From assembly GCA_017559045.1 (NCBI GenBank), contig JAFYTB010000220.1, forward strand, positions 1-14,011: a stretch of DNA of 14,011 nt, in the 5' to 3' direction. This DNA comes from Eggerthellaceae bacterium. Lineage in GTDB: Bacteria > Actinomycetota > Coriobacteriia > Coriobacteriales > Eggerthellaceae. The position numbers were made by a program, and so were the translations under genes. Under the pieces are notes generated by a model, which saw only the letters and a list, made by a program, of their open reading frames with translations, made no database searches and was not told where the DNA came from. Below are positions 1 through 5,821 of the stretch, piece by piece; the stretch's first letter is position 1, and each line of letters opens with the position of its first letter.

Positions 1-1
1 G

Positions 2-76
2 TTCATCGAGGAAGACGGGACCGTGTCGTACGATACGCTCGCAGGTCGCAGGAGGAAGCTCGGCCTTCCTGCCTGA
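2..76 (+). CDS. C-terminal fragment of an unidentified protein
   Basis: The window opens inside a reading frame that ends at TGA 74-76 and encodes 24 residues, starting FIEEDGTVSY and ending RRRKLGLPA. Eighteen of the 24 codons end in G or C, matching the codon bias of the real genes here, while the other two forward frames lack that bias. The tail is basic (GRRRKLG). I do not recognise the family from so short a piece. The start and most of the gene lie upstream of the window. A short inverted repeat (GCAGAA 83-88 with TTCTGC 99-104) follows the stop, but no T-run comes after it, so it is not a convincing terminator. Confidence 0.5.
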   Translation, partial: FIEEDGTVSYDTLAGRRRKLGLPA

Positions 77-271
77 TCGACTGCAGAAGGTTCAGCTTTT
101 CTGCCGCAACCCCGTTTGGCACCGAAGTTTGTCGAGTTTTGGTCACCTTTACGTTCGACTTGGCTGGTTTTATCGAGTTGTCAGGAATTGTTCATTTTGA
201 GAATAATTCCGAACAGGTCTTTCTGATTGGCTTCTTCGAGGTGTTTTAATTAGCGGCCAGTGAGGAGCTGA

Positions 272-390
272 CAAACTCGGCATCTCATGCACGCAAATGA
301 CAAAGCAGGCGTTTCATGCATGTAGGTGCCAAACTCAGCATCTCATGCGCTAAATGGTGGCGAACCGACGCCTTTCACGCAGGTGACCGC
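272..390. repeat. Degenerate tandem repeat, about 29-31 bp, 4 units
   Basis: Four units lie end to end at about 272-300, 301-329, 330-360 and 361-390. Units 1 and 3 are the closest pair, sharing CAAACTC(A/G)GCATCTCATGC. Units 2 and 4 keep the TTTCA(T/C)GCA core and a following GGTG. The units are clearly related but diverged, as expected of an old tandem duplication. No function can be assigned. Confidence 0.55.
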
Positions 391-404
391 TTGTGTGAAT
401 CTCC

Positions 405-548
405 AGATAGTCGGCCTGGCACAGAGTTGAGGGAATAGGCAGATAGGCAGCCTGGTGCAGAGTTGAGGGAGTAGTCAGATAGGCGGTCTGGTGCAGAGTT
501 GAGGGGGTAGTCAGATAGGTGGCTTGGCGCAGAACCGAGCCGATAATG
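405..548. repeat. 36-bp tandem repeat, about 3-4 units
   Basis: Units of exactly 36 bp begin at 405, 441 and 477, each opening AGATAG and containing the invariant core CAGAGTTGAGGG. By eye, units 1 and 2 match at 30 of 36 positions and units 2 and 3 at 33 of 36. A fourth, decayed copy starts at 513 and fades by about 548. The units abut without spacers, so this is a minisatellite and not a CRISPR array. The minus strand is open across the units in one frame, but that frame has no start codon after the last upstream stop. Confidence 0.85.
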
Positions 549-620
549 CCGAATAGATTACCAAGCTCGGTTGTCGCTGTCGGAAGATACTAGAATATGC
601 GCGTGTCTGAAACCAAGGAC

Positions 621-700
621 GTGCATGTGCGCAGTTGCGAGTGCATGTACGCAGTTGCGAGTGCATGTACGCGGTTGCGAGTGCATGTACGCAGTTGCGA
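621..700. repeat. 20-bp tandem repeat, four near-perfect copies
   Basis: The unit GTGCATGTACGCAGTTGCGA occurs at 621-640, 641-660, 661-680 and 681-700, with one substitution in the first copy (G for A at unit position 9) and one in the third (G for A at position 13). A partial copy begins at 701. A displaced copy with two changes lies at 745-764, and a faint copy around 823-842. The 20-bp period is close to two helical turns, so equivalent bases face the same side of the duplex, as in arrays of protein-binding iterons. It ends about 180 bp upstream of the ppaC start. Whether a protein binds here is unknown. Confidence 0.9.
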
Positions 701-760
701 GTGCATGCGGGCACGTGTGCGTGTAGCTGCGAAGGCGCGCAGATGTGCATGTAGGTAGTT

Positions 761-820
761 GCGAGCACGCCATCGCGCCCGCGAGCAGATGCGAGCGTAC
801 GCCGTCGCGCCTGCGCGCGG
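761..820. repeat. Imperfect direct duplication, about 30 bp
   Basis: Two adjacent segments, about 761-790 and 791-820, both begin GCGAGC and continue with ACGCC(A/G)TCGCGCC. The second has a 2-bp insertion after the first six bases and its end has diverged. The duplication is GC-rich and sits between the 20-bp array and the ppaC ribosome binding site. Confidence 0.45.
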
Positions 821-877
821 ACGCACATGTATGCGGTTGTGCATGTATATATATGAGGAAAAGAGGAGCGATCAGCT

Positions 878-2236
878 ATGGCGACACCCGTTATCGTTGT
901 GGGTCACCGTAATCCCGATAATGACTCTATTTGCGCGGCAATTGCATACGCGCATCTCAAGAACGAGATCGCGAAGCGTTCCGGCATGGCCGATACGTAC
1001 GTCTACGTTCCCGCTCGTCTCGGTCCGCTGCCCCTCGAGAGCAAGGGCATCCTAGCTGAGTACGGAATCAGCGCACCGAAGGTTATTCCTCACGTTCATG
1101 CGCGCGTCGCCGATGTCATGACGTCGGATCCGATTAGCATTTCGCATTCTGCGACTGTGCTCGACGCCGGTCGTTTGCTTCGTCAGGAAGACATCCGCGC
1201 GCTTGTGGTCACCAACGATGACGGCACGTACCGCGGCCTCATCACCACGCGTGCAATTGCGAATCGTTACATTTCTTCTACCGATCGCCTCGAGGAGGGC
1301 GCCAACACCATGGCGGTGGCGGCCGACCTGATCGAGTCGCTCGGTCAGACCGTTGCTGAACTCACGGAAACCGACGTGCTGCAGCTTGACCGCGAGGGTC
1401 TGCTGAAGGACGCCGTCGAAGACCTCATGGCAAGCTCGCTTCGTGAAGCGGTCGTGCTTGATGACGCCGGTTTCGCAATCGGTATCGTCACGCGTTCCGA
1501 CGTTGCGCATCGCCCGAAGCGCAAGGTTGTCCTGGTCGACCATAACGAGACCCGCCAGGCTGCACTTGGTATCGAGGAGGCCGACGTCATCGAGATTGTC
1601 GACCATCATCGTATCGCCGACGTGACCACTGCGAACCCCATCCAGTTCCTCAACTTGCCCGTCGGCTCCACCGCGACCATCGTCGCAATGGAGTACCGCA
1701 GGTTTGGCATCGAGATCCCGAAGGGCATCGCAGCGCTGATGCTTTCCGCCATCATGACCGACACGGTTATCCTGAAGTCGCCCACCACTACGTCTTTTGA
1801 CCACGAGCAGGCTGCTTTCCTGGCCGACATGCTCGGTGTCAGCGTCACTGAATTCGGTCTCAAGGTATTTAGAATGCGCGGCGGCGAAGGTAACTTCCCG
1901 GTGAAGGAGCTCGTCGAGGCTGACTCCAAGGAATTCCAGCTGGGTGACCACGTGGTACTCATTGCCCAGCACGAAACGGTCGACCTGCCTTCGGTCATGG
2001 AGCGTGAGGGCGAGATCCGCGCGCATATGGCCCAGATCCGCGAGACTCGCGGCTACGAGTTCGCGCTTTTGCTGGTGACCGACATCATGGCGGAGGGCAG
2101 CATGTTCATTGTTGAGGGCAATCCGCGCATTGTGAATCGCACCTTCGGCATCGAGTGCTCGTCGGAAGGCGGCGTGTGGATGCCTGGCGTCTTGAGCCGC
2201 AAGAAGCAGGTTGCACCGCGAATCCTCGGTTGGTAG
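878..2236 (+). CDS. ppaC: CBS-domain manganese-dependent inorganic pyrophosphatase
   Basis: Family II (DHH/DHHA2) pyrophosphatase of 452 residues, a cytosolic enzyme hydrolysing PPi to two phosphates with Mn or Co. The N-terminal DHH domain shows GHRNPDND (9-16), DHNE (221-224), VDHH (241-244) and the metal-binding Asp of MTDT (293-296). The C-terminal DHHA2 domain ends with the substrate-binding SRKKQ (440-444). Two CBS domains are inserted in the DHH domain at about 75-134 and 175-212, joined by only about 40 residues, so the DRTGG domain of some relatives is absent. CBS domains in this family bind adenine nucleotides, generally AMP/ADP inhibiting and ATP activating, so activity probably follows energy charge. 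The ATG at 878 has GAGGAG (863-868) nine bases upstream, and the protein starts directly with the catalytic strand. The gene appears monocistronic, lying between a repeat cluster and a long intergenic region. Confidence 0.95.
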   Translation: MATPVIVVGHRNPDNDSICAAIAYAHLKNEIAKRSGMADTYVYVPARLGPLPLESKGILAEYGISAPKVIPHVHARVADVMTSDPISISHSATVLDAGRLLRQEDIRALVVTNDDGTYRGLITTRAIANRYISSTDRLEEGANTMAVAADLIESLGQTVAELTETDVLQLDREGLLKDAVEDLMASSLREAVVLDDAGFAIGIVTRSDVAHRPKRKVVLVDHNETRQAALGIEEADVIEIVDHHRIADVTTANPIQFLNLPVGSTATIVAMEYRRFGIEIPKGIAALMLSAIMTDTVILKSPTTTSFDHEQAAFLADMLGVSVTEFGLKVFRMRGGEGNFPVKELVEADSKEFQLGDHVVLIAQHETVDLPSVMEREGEIRAHMAQIRETRGYEFALLLVTDIMAEGSMFIVEGNPRIVNRTFGIECSSEGGVWMPGVLSRKKQVAPRILGW

Positions 2237-2242
2237 GGCCGT

Positions 2243-2264
2243 CGGGCGCTGCGGCTTGCGCCCG
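2243..2264 (+). terminator. Possible weak terminator hairpin after ppaC
   Basis: CGGGCGC (2243-2249) pairs perfectly with GCGCCCG (2258-2264) around an 8-nt loop, seven bases after the ppaC stop codon. The following bases are G-rich, with TTTT only at 2274-2277, so it is not a canonical intrinsic terminator. It may instead protect the 3' end of the transcript. Confidence 0.35.
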
Positions 2265-2341
2265 GTGGGGGAGTTTTCGGCCTGCACGGGGCTGTCGGCA
2301 ACAGCGATTGCGGGCTGGAGAGCCCGCTGGGCCCAATAAAC

Positions 2342-2416
2342 CCGCTCAGGACAAGCACTCTGAGCAAATTCGTCAAGAAATTTTTTCCAAAAATGTGAAA
2401 ATTTCTTGATGAGCGG
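2342..2416. repeat. Nested inverted repeats with mutually exclusive pairings
   Basis: The core is a perfect 12-bp AT-rich inverted repeat, TCAAGAAATTTT (2373-2384) and AAAATTTCTTGA (2398-2409), with a 13-nt spacer. An outer pair, CCGCTCA (2342-2348) and TGAGCGG (2410-2416), encloses it. The left outer arm can alternatively form a local hairpin, GCTCAG (2344-2349) with CTGAGC (2360-2365). The block ends about 70 bp upstream of the rpsL -35 box. It could be an operator, an RNA switch in a read-through transcript from ppaC, or a structured terminator. No T-run follows on either strand, which argues against a simple terminator. Confidence 0.7.
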
Positions 2417-2484
2417 AAGCTAAAACCGCGCTGATCAGGCATTATGTACCAGAGAGGGTATAGATACACCCGGGTGCGTGGCGT

Positions 2485-2513
2485 TTGACAACATTTTTCC
2501 CACAGCGTAATAT
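2485..2513 (+). promoter_or_regulatory. Sigma-70 type promoter of the rpsL operon
   Basis: TTGACA (2485-2490) matches the -35 consensus perfectly and is followed after exactly 17 bp by TAATAT (2508-2513), five of six matches to the -10 consensus. The predicted start of transcription is near 2518-2521, giving a leader of about 170 nt before rpsL. Such a strong promoter fits a ribosomal-protein operon. The T-rich spacer (ATTTTTCC) and the CACCCGGGTG palindrome just upstream are further possible control elements. Confidence 0.88.
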
Positions 2514-2519
2514 TCCAAC

Positions 2520-2693
2520 TCGCGCCTTTCGGGGCGCATATTTTCGCGTGCATTCTAACCCAAATGCACTCACGGAAATGCCAAGTTGGGAGAAGAAGCC
2601 CAACTGAAATGGAAAGGACAGGTTTCCCGGTAGCTTGCCTAAATCAAAGTTGCCAACAGGGAAAGCCGTCAAAGTTGTTGAAAGGGAAGAGTC
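2520..2693 (+). promoter_or_regulatory. Structured 5' leader of rpsL
   Basis: The predicted leader contains three local pairings. GCGCC (2522-2526) pairs with GGCGC (2533-2537), essentially at the transcript's 5' end, and is followed by ATATTTT. AGTTGGG (2584-2590) pairs perfectly with CCCAACT (2599-2605) around the purine loop AGAAGAAG. TTTCCC (2623-2628) pairs with GGGAAA (2659-2664). A leader this long and folded suggests autogenous or other post-transcriptional control, but I do not recognise a described r-protein leader or riboswitch class in it. Confidence 0.5.
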
Positions 2694-3065
2694 TTGCCTA
2701 CTATTAACCAGCTGGTCCGCAAGGGCCGCCAGAAGCAGGTCGACAAGAAGAAGACGCCTGCTCTGAAGGGCAACCCGCAGAAGCGCGGCGTGTGCACCCG
2801 TGTGTACACCACCACGCCGAAGAAGCCGAACTCGGCTCTGCGTAAGGTTTGCCGTGTCCGCCTCGTTAACGGCATGGAAGTGACCGCCTATATTCCGGGC
2901 ATCGGTCACAACCTCCAGGAGCACTCCATGGTGCTCATCCGCGGTGGTCGTGTTAAGGACCTCCCGGGTGTCCGTTACAAGGTCATCCGTGCTGCACTGG
3001 ACTGCTCCGCAGTTGACAAGCGTCGCCAGGCTCGCAGCCGCTACGGTGCTAAGCGCCCGAAATAA
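2694..3065 (+). CDS. rpsL: 30S ribosomal protein S12
   Basis: S12 sits at the decoding centre of the small subunit and helps set translational accuracy. The 123-residue product has the family's standard length and landmarks: N-terminal PTINQLVRKGR, TTTPKKPNSA with Lys43, and GGRVKDLPGVRY with Lys88 and Asp89. The lysines classically mutated in streptomycin resistance (43 and 88, counting Met) are wild type. The start is TTG at 2694. It gives the canonical N-terminus, no in-frame ATG fits, and a purine-rich AAAGGGAAG lies just upstream. It is the first gene of the operon, behind a strong promoter and a long leader, so the weak start codon is unexpected and may take part in control. Confidence 0.97.
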   Translation: MPTINQLVRKGRQKQVDKKKTPALKGNPQKRGVCTRVYTTTPKKPNSALRKVCRVRLVNGMEVTAYIPGIGHNLQEHSMVLIRGGRVKDLPGVRYKVIRAALDCSAVDKRRQARSRYGAKRPK

Positions 3066-3175
3066 GTTACCGCTAAGTCGCGCGGGCCGTTAGTAGCCGC
3101 CGGAAAGGGTCCGGGTCAGGTGAGGCTTAATGGGCAATGAGAGCCCCGAAGCGCGCAGGAAAAAAGGAGAAACTA
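3066..3175 (+). promoter_or_regulatory. Long rpsL-rpsG intercistronic spacer
   Basis: This 110-nt gap is by far the longest within the operon; the others range from a 1-nt overlap to 35 nt. In Escherichia coli the S12-S7 intercistronic region, of similar size, is the binding site through which S7 represses its own operon. A comparable role here is inference from position and length only. I see short GC-rich complementary patches but no single convincing stem, and no terminator. AAGGAG for rpsG lies at 3164-3169. Confidence 0.35.
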
Positions 3176-3646
3176 ATGCCGCGTCGTGCAGCAGCAGTCC
3201 GCCGCGAAACGCAGCCGGACGCAAAGTTCAACAATCGTCTCGTCACGCAGCTGATCAACAAGGTCCTGCTTGACGGCAAGAAGTCCACCGCTGAGAACAT
3301 CGTTTACGGTGCATTCGATCTGGTCGAGCAGAAGACCGGTCAGGACGCCCTCACCGTGTTCAAGAAGGCTATGGACAATGTTCGCCCCACCCTCGAGTGC
3401 AAGCCGAAGCGTGTTGGCGGCGCAACCTACCAGGTGCCGATGGAGGTCAACTCCCGTCGCGCCAACCAGCTCGCCATCCGTTGGCTCGTTGACTACTCCC
3501 GCAAGCGCAAGGAGCACACCATGATCCAGCGCCTCGCTCAGGAGATCATCGACGCTTCCGAGAACACTGGTGCTTCCGTTAAGAAGCGCGAGGACATGTA
3601 CAAGATGGCCGAGGCTAACCGTGCCTTCTCCCACTACCGCTTCTAA
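3176..3646 (+). CDS. rpsG: 30S ribosomal protein S7
   Basis: S7 nucleates assembly of the 30S head and lines the E site. The product is 156 residues, the usual bacterial length, beginning MPRRAAAVRR and containing the conserved GGATYQVPMEV and RWLVDYSRKR stretches. I place the start at ATG 3176 because AAGGAG (3164-3169) lies six bases upstream and the N-terminus then matches the family. An in-frame ATG at 3137 would add 13 unconserved residues and has no suitable ribosome binding site. It is the second gene of the operon, 22 bp before fusA. In E. coli S7 is the str-operon repressor, so it is the natural candidate for binding the spacer in front of it. Confidence 0.97.
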   Translation: MPRRAAAVRRETQPDAKFNNRLVTQLINKVLLDGKKSTAENIVYGAFDLVEQKTGQDALTVFKKAMDNVRPTLECKPKRVGGATYQVPMEVNSRRANQLAIRWLVDYSRKRKEHTMIQRLAQEIIDASENTGASVKKREDMYKMAEANRAFSHYRF

Positions 3647-3668
3647 GAACAGGTAGGGAAAGTTACAA

Positions 3669-5786
3669 ATGGCAAAGATTGATCTGAGAGATACGCGTAA
3701 CATCGGTATTATGGCCCACATCGACGCGGGCAAGACTACCACCACCGAGCGCATCCTCTACTACACTGGCAAGACTCATAAGATCGGCGAGGTTCACGAC
3801 GGCGCTGCTACCATGGACTGGATGGTTCAGGAGCAGGAGCGCGGCGTTACCATTACCGCAGCTGCTACCACTTGCTTCTGGAAGTACCCCAGCGGCGCTG
3901 CTAATGGTAAGGAATATCGCTTCCAGATCATCGATACCCCCGGCCACGTTGACTTCACCGCTGAGGTCGAGCGCTCCCTGCGCGTTCTCGACGGTGCCGT
4001 CGCAGTCTTCGACGCTGTTGCTGGTGTTCAGCCGCAGTCCGAGACCGTTTGGCGTCAGGCCGACCGCTATGGCGTTCCGCGTATTGCGTACATCAACAAG
4101 TACGACCGTATCGGCGCGAACTTCTTCAACGCCATTCAGACCATGAAGGACCGTCTCGACGCTCCCGCAATCGCTGCTCAGATGCCCATGGGCTCTGAGG
4201 ACAACTTCTGGGGCATCATCGACCTGGTCACCATGACCGCTTGGGACTTCAAGTCCGACGACAAGGGTATGACCTACCCCGAGCCGCTCGCTGAGATCCC
4301 GGCCGAGTTCGCTGACGAGGCTGAGATCCGTCATCAGGAGCTCATCGACGCCGCCGCTGACTGCGACGACGAGCTGATGGAGAAGGTCCTGATGGAGGAG
4401 GAGATCACCGTCGAGGAGATCAAGGCCGCCATCCGTAAGGGCACCATCGCTTGCAAGCTGCATCCCGTCTTCGTGGGTTCTTCCTACAAGAACAAGGGCG
4501 TGCAGGAGCTTCTCGACGCTGTCGTCGACTACATGCCGTCCCCGGTTGACGTTCCCGCAATCAAGGGCATCGTCCCCGACACCGATGTCGAGGAGGAGCG
4601 TCCCTCCGATGTGAAGGCTCCGTTCGCAGCTCTCGCATTCAAGATTATGACCGACCCCTACGTCGGTAAGCTTACCTACCTGCGTGTGTACTCCGGCAAG
4701 CTCGATGCTGGTAGCTACGTCATCAACGCAGTGAAGGGCAAGAAGGAGCGTATCGGCCGTCTGCTGCAGATGCACTCCAACCAGCGCGTCGACATCGACG
4801 ACTGCGCAGCTGGCGACATCGTTGCTGTCGTTGGTCTGAAGGACACCTCCACCGGTGACACCCTCTGCGCCGACAACGCACCGATCATCCTCGAGTCCAT
4901 GGAGTTCGCTGATCCGGTTATCGACATTGCTGTCGAGCCGAAGACCAAGGCTGAGCAGGACAAGATGGCTGTCGCACTGCAGAAGCTCGCTGAGGAGGAC
5001 CCGACCTTCCGCGTGTCCACCAACCACGAGACCGGCCAGACCATCATCGCTGGCATGGGCGAGCTTCACCTTGAGATCATCGTTGACCGTCTGCTCCGTG
5101 AGTTCAAGGTCGAGGCTAACGTTGGTAAGCCGCAGGTTGCTTACCGCGAGAAGGCCACCACGCCTGCTCTCAACGTTCAGGGCAAGTTCGTCCGCCAGTC
5201 CGGCGGTCGCGGCCAGTACGGCGATTGCGTCATCAACATGTATCCGCAGGAGCCGGGCAAGGGCTACGTCTTCGAGAACAAGATCGTCGGCGGTGTCGTG
5301 CCGAAGGAGTACATCCCCTCCATCGACAAGGGCATCCAGGAGGCTCTGCACTCTGGCGTTCTGGCTGGTTACCCGGTCGAGGACGTTCGCGTCGAGCTTA
5401 TCGACGGTTCTTACCACGACGTCGACTCCTCCGAGGCTGCGTTCAAGGTCGCAGGCTCTATGGCCATCAAGGCTGCTCTCAAGAAGGGCAACCCCGTCAT
5501 CCTCGAGCCGGTTATGGCTGTCGAGGTTGAGACTCCCGAGGAGTACATGGGCTTTGTCATGGGCGACATCCCGTCTCGCCGTGGCATGATCCAGGGCCAG
5601 GAGAAGCGTGGCAACGCCACCGTTATCTCCGCAAAGGTTCCGCTGAGCCAGATGTTTGGCTATGCGACCGACCTTCGTTCCGGTACCCAGGGCCGCGCTG
5701 TTTACACCATGCAGTTCGACTCTTACGAGCCGGTTCCGAAGAGCATTCAGGAAGAAATTGTCAGCAAGGCCGGCGGCAACGCCTAA
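3669..5786 (+). CDS. fusA: Translation elongation factor G
   Basis: EF-G is the GTPase that drives translocation of tRNA and mRNA and, with ribosome recycling factor, splits ribosomes. The 705-residue length is standard. The G domain shows the P-loop AHIDAGKT (16-23), switch I RGVTIT (58-63), DTPGH (89-93) and the guanine-specificity motif NKYD (143-146). Domains II-V follow, with a typical domain IV segment QSGGRGQYGD and the later GYPVEDVRVELIDGSYHDVD region, here written in part only. The NKYD motif has Tyr where many EF-Gs have Met; the functional Asn, Lys and Asp are kept. ATG 3669 is preceded by a weak AGGTAGGGA. In the classic str operon tuf follows fusA; here rpsJ follows after 35 bp. 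Confidence 0.98.
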   Translation: MAKIDLRDTRNIGIMAHIDAGKTTTTERILYYTGKTHKIGEVHDGAATMDWMVQEQERGVTITAAATTCFWKYPSGAANGKEYRFQIIDTPGHVDFTAEVERSLRVLDGAVAVFDAVAGVQPQSETVWRQADRYGVPRIAYINKYDRIGANFFNAIQTMKDRLDAPAIAAQMPMGSEDNFWGIIDLVTMTAWDFKSDDKGMTYPEPLAEIPAEFADEAEIRHQELIDAAADCDDELMEKVLMEEEITVEEIKAAIRKGTIACKLHPVFVGSSYKNKGVQELLDAVVDYMPSPVDVPAIKGIVPDTDVEEERPSDVKAPFAALAFKIMTDPYVGKLTYLRVYSGKLDAGSYVINAVKGKKERIGRLLQMHSNQRVDIDDCAAGDIVAVVGLKDTSTGDTLCADNAPIILESMEFADPVIDIAVEPKTKAEQDKMAVALQKLAEEDPTFRVSTNHETGQTIIAGMGELHLEIIVDRLLREFKVEANVGKPQVAYREKATTPALNVQGKFVRQSGGRGQYGDCVINMYPQEPGKGYVFENKIVGGVVPKEYIPSIDKGIQEALHSGVLAGYPVEDVRVELIDGSYHDVDSSEAAFKVAGSMAIKAALKKGNPVILEPVMAVEVETPEEYMGFVMGDIPSRRGMIQGQEKRGNATVISAKVPLSQMFGYATDLRSGTQGRAVYTMQFDSYEPVPKSIQEEIVSKAGGNA

Positions 5787-5821
5787 GGGCGCACCCGCAC
5801 ATCTTATTGGAGGTAAGGTAA

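Larger units (their letters stand above)
77..877. other. 800-bp non-coding region with tandem-repeat cluster
   Basis: I see no convincing gene here. Positions 77-271 are more AT-rich and carry an imperfect dyad (GGAATT 184-189 and AATTCC 205-210). From 272 to about 820 the sequence is largely tandem repeats of several unrelated units, annotated separately, followed by alternating purine-pyrimidine runs up to the ppaC ribosome binding site. Open frames on the minus strand across 511-844 are by-products of the repeats: a 20-bp unit free of stops stays open in all three frames. No clear sigma-70 promoter for ppaC is visible. TATATAT around 846-854 is the only -10-like element and lacks a good -35. 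Confidence 0.7.
2237..2484. other. Intergenic region between ppaC and the rpsL promoter
   Basis: This stretch holds no gene. It contains a GC-rich hairpin just after ppaC, a pair of overlapping inverted repeats at 2342-2416 and a 10-bp perfect palindrome, CACCCGGGTG, at 2467-2476, eight bases before the -35 box at 2485. The palindrome could be an operator, but nothing in the sequence identifies a regulator. Confidence 0.6.

Noticed and set aside
210..223. CGAACAGGTCTTTC, one mismatch from the Gram-positive LexA box consensus
   Set aside because: The consensus is degenerate and one-mismatch hits are expected by chance at this window size. No gene starts nearby to be controlled.
1..249. Forward frame open from base 1 to TAA 247-249
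   Set aside because: It has poor third-position GC bias compared with the frame ending at 76, no recognisable motif, and runs into AT-rich non-coding sequence.
405..548. CRISPR-like array because of the 36-bp period
   Set aside because: The 36-bp units abut directly with no spacers and drift gradually from copy to copy; no cas gene is present.
511..844. Three overlapping minus-strand open frames (71-105 codons) rich in Cys, His and Thr across the 20-bp repeats
   Set aside because: A stop-free 20-bp unit stays open in all three frames, and all three frames read the same peptide phases. There is no ribosome binding site and no codon bias. They are repeat artefacts.
2564..2707. 47-codon upstream frame overlapping the rpsL start
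   Set aside because: Its ATG has no ribosome binding site and the product is unremarkable. The overlap with the TTG start is interesting only if ribosome profiling shows translation.
3137..3175. Upstream ATG extending S7 by 13 residues
   Set aside because: The added residues are unlike any S7 N-terminus, and AAGGAG is correctly spaced for ATG 3176.
3663..5417. 584-codon minus-strand open frame opposite fusA
   Set aside because: It is the antisense shadow of a highly biased gene: low-complexity Val/Leu/Asp-rich product, no ribosome binding site. EF-G on the + strand is certain.
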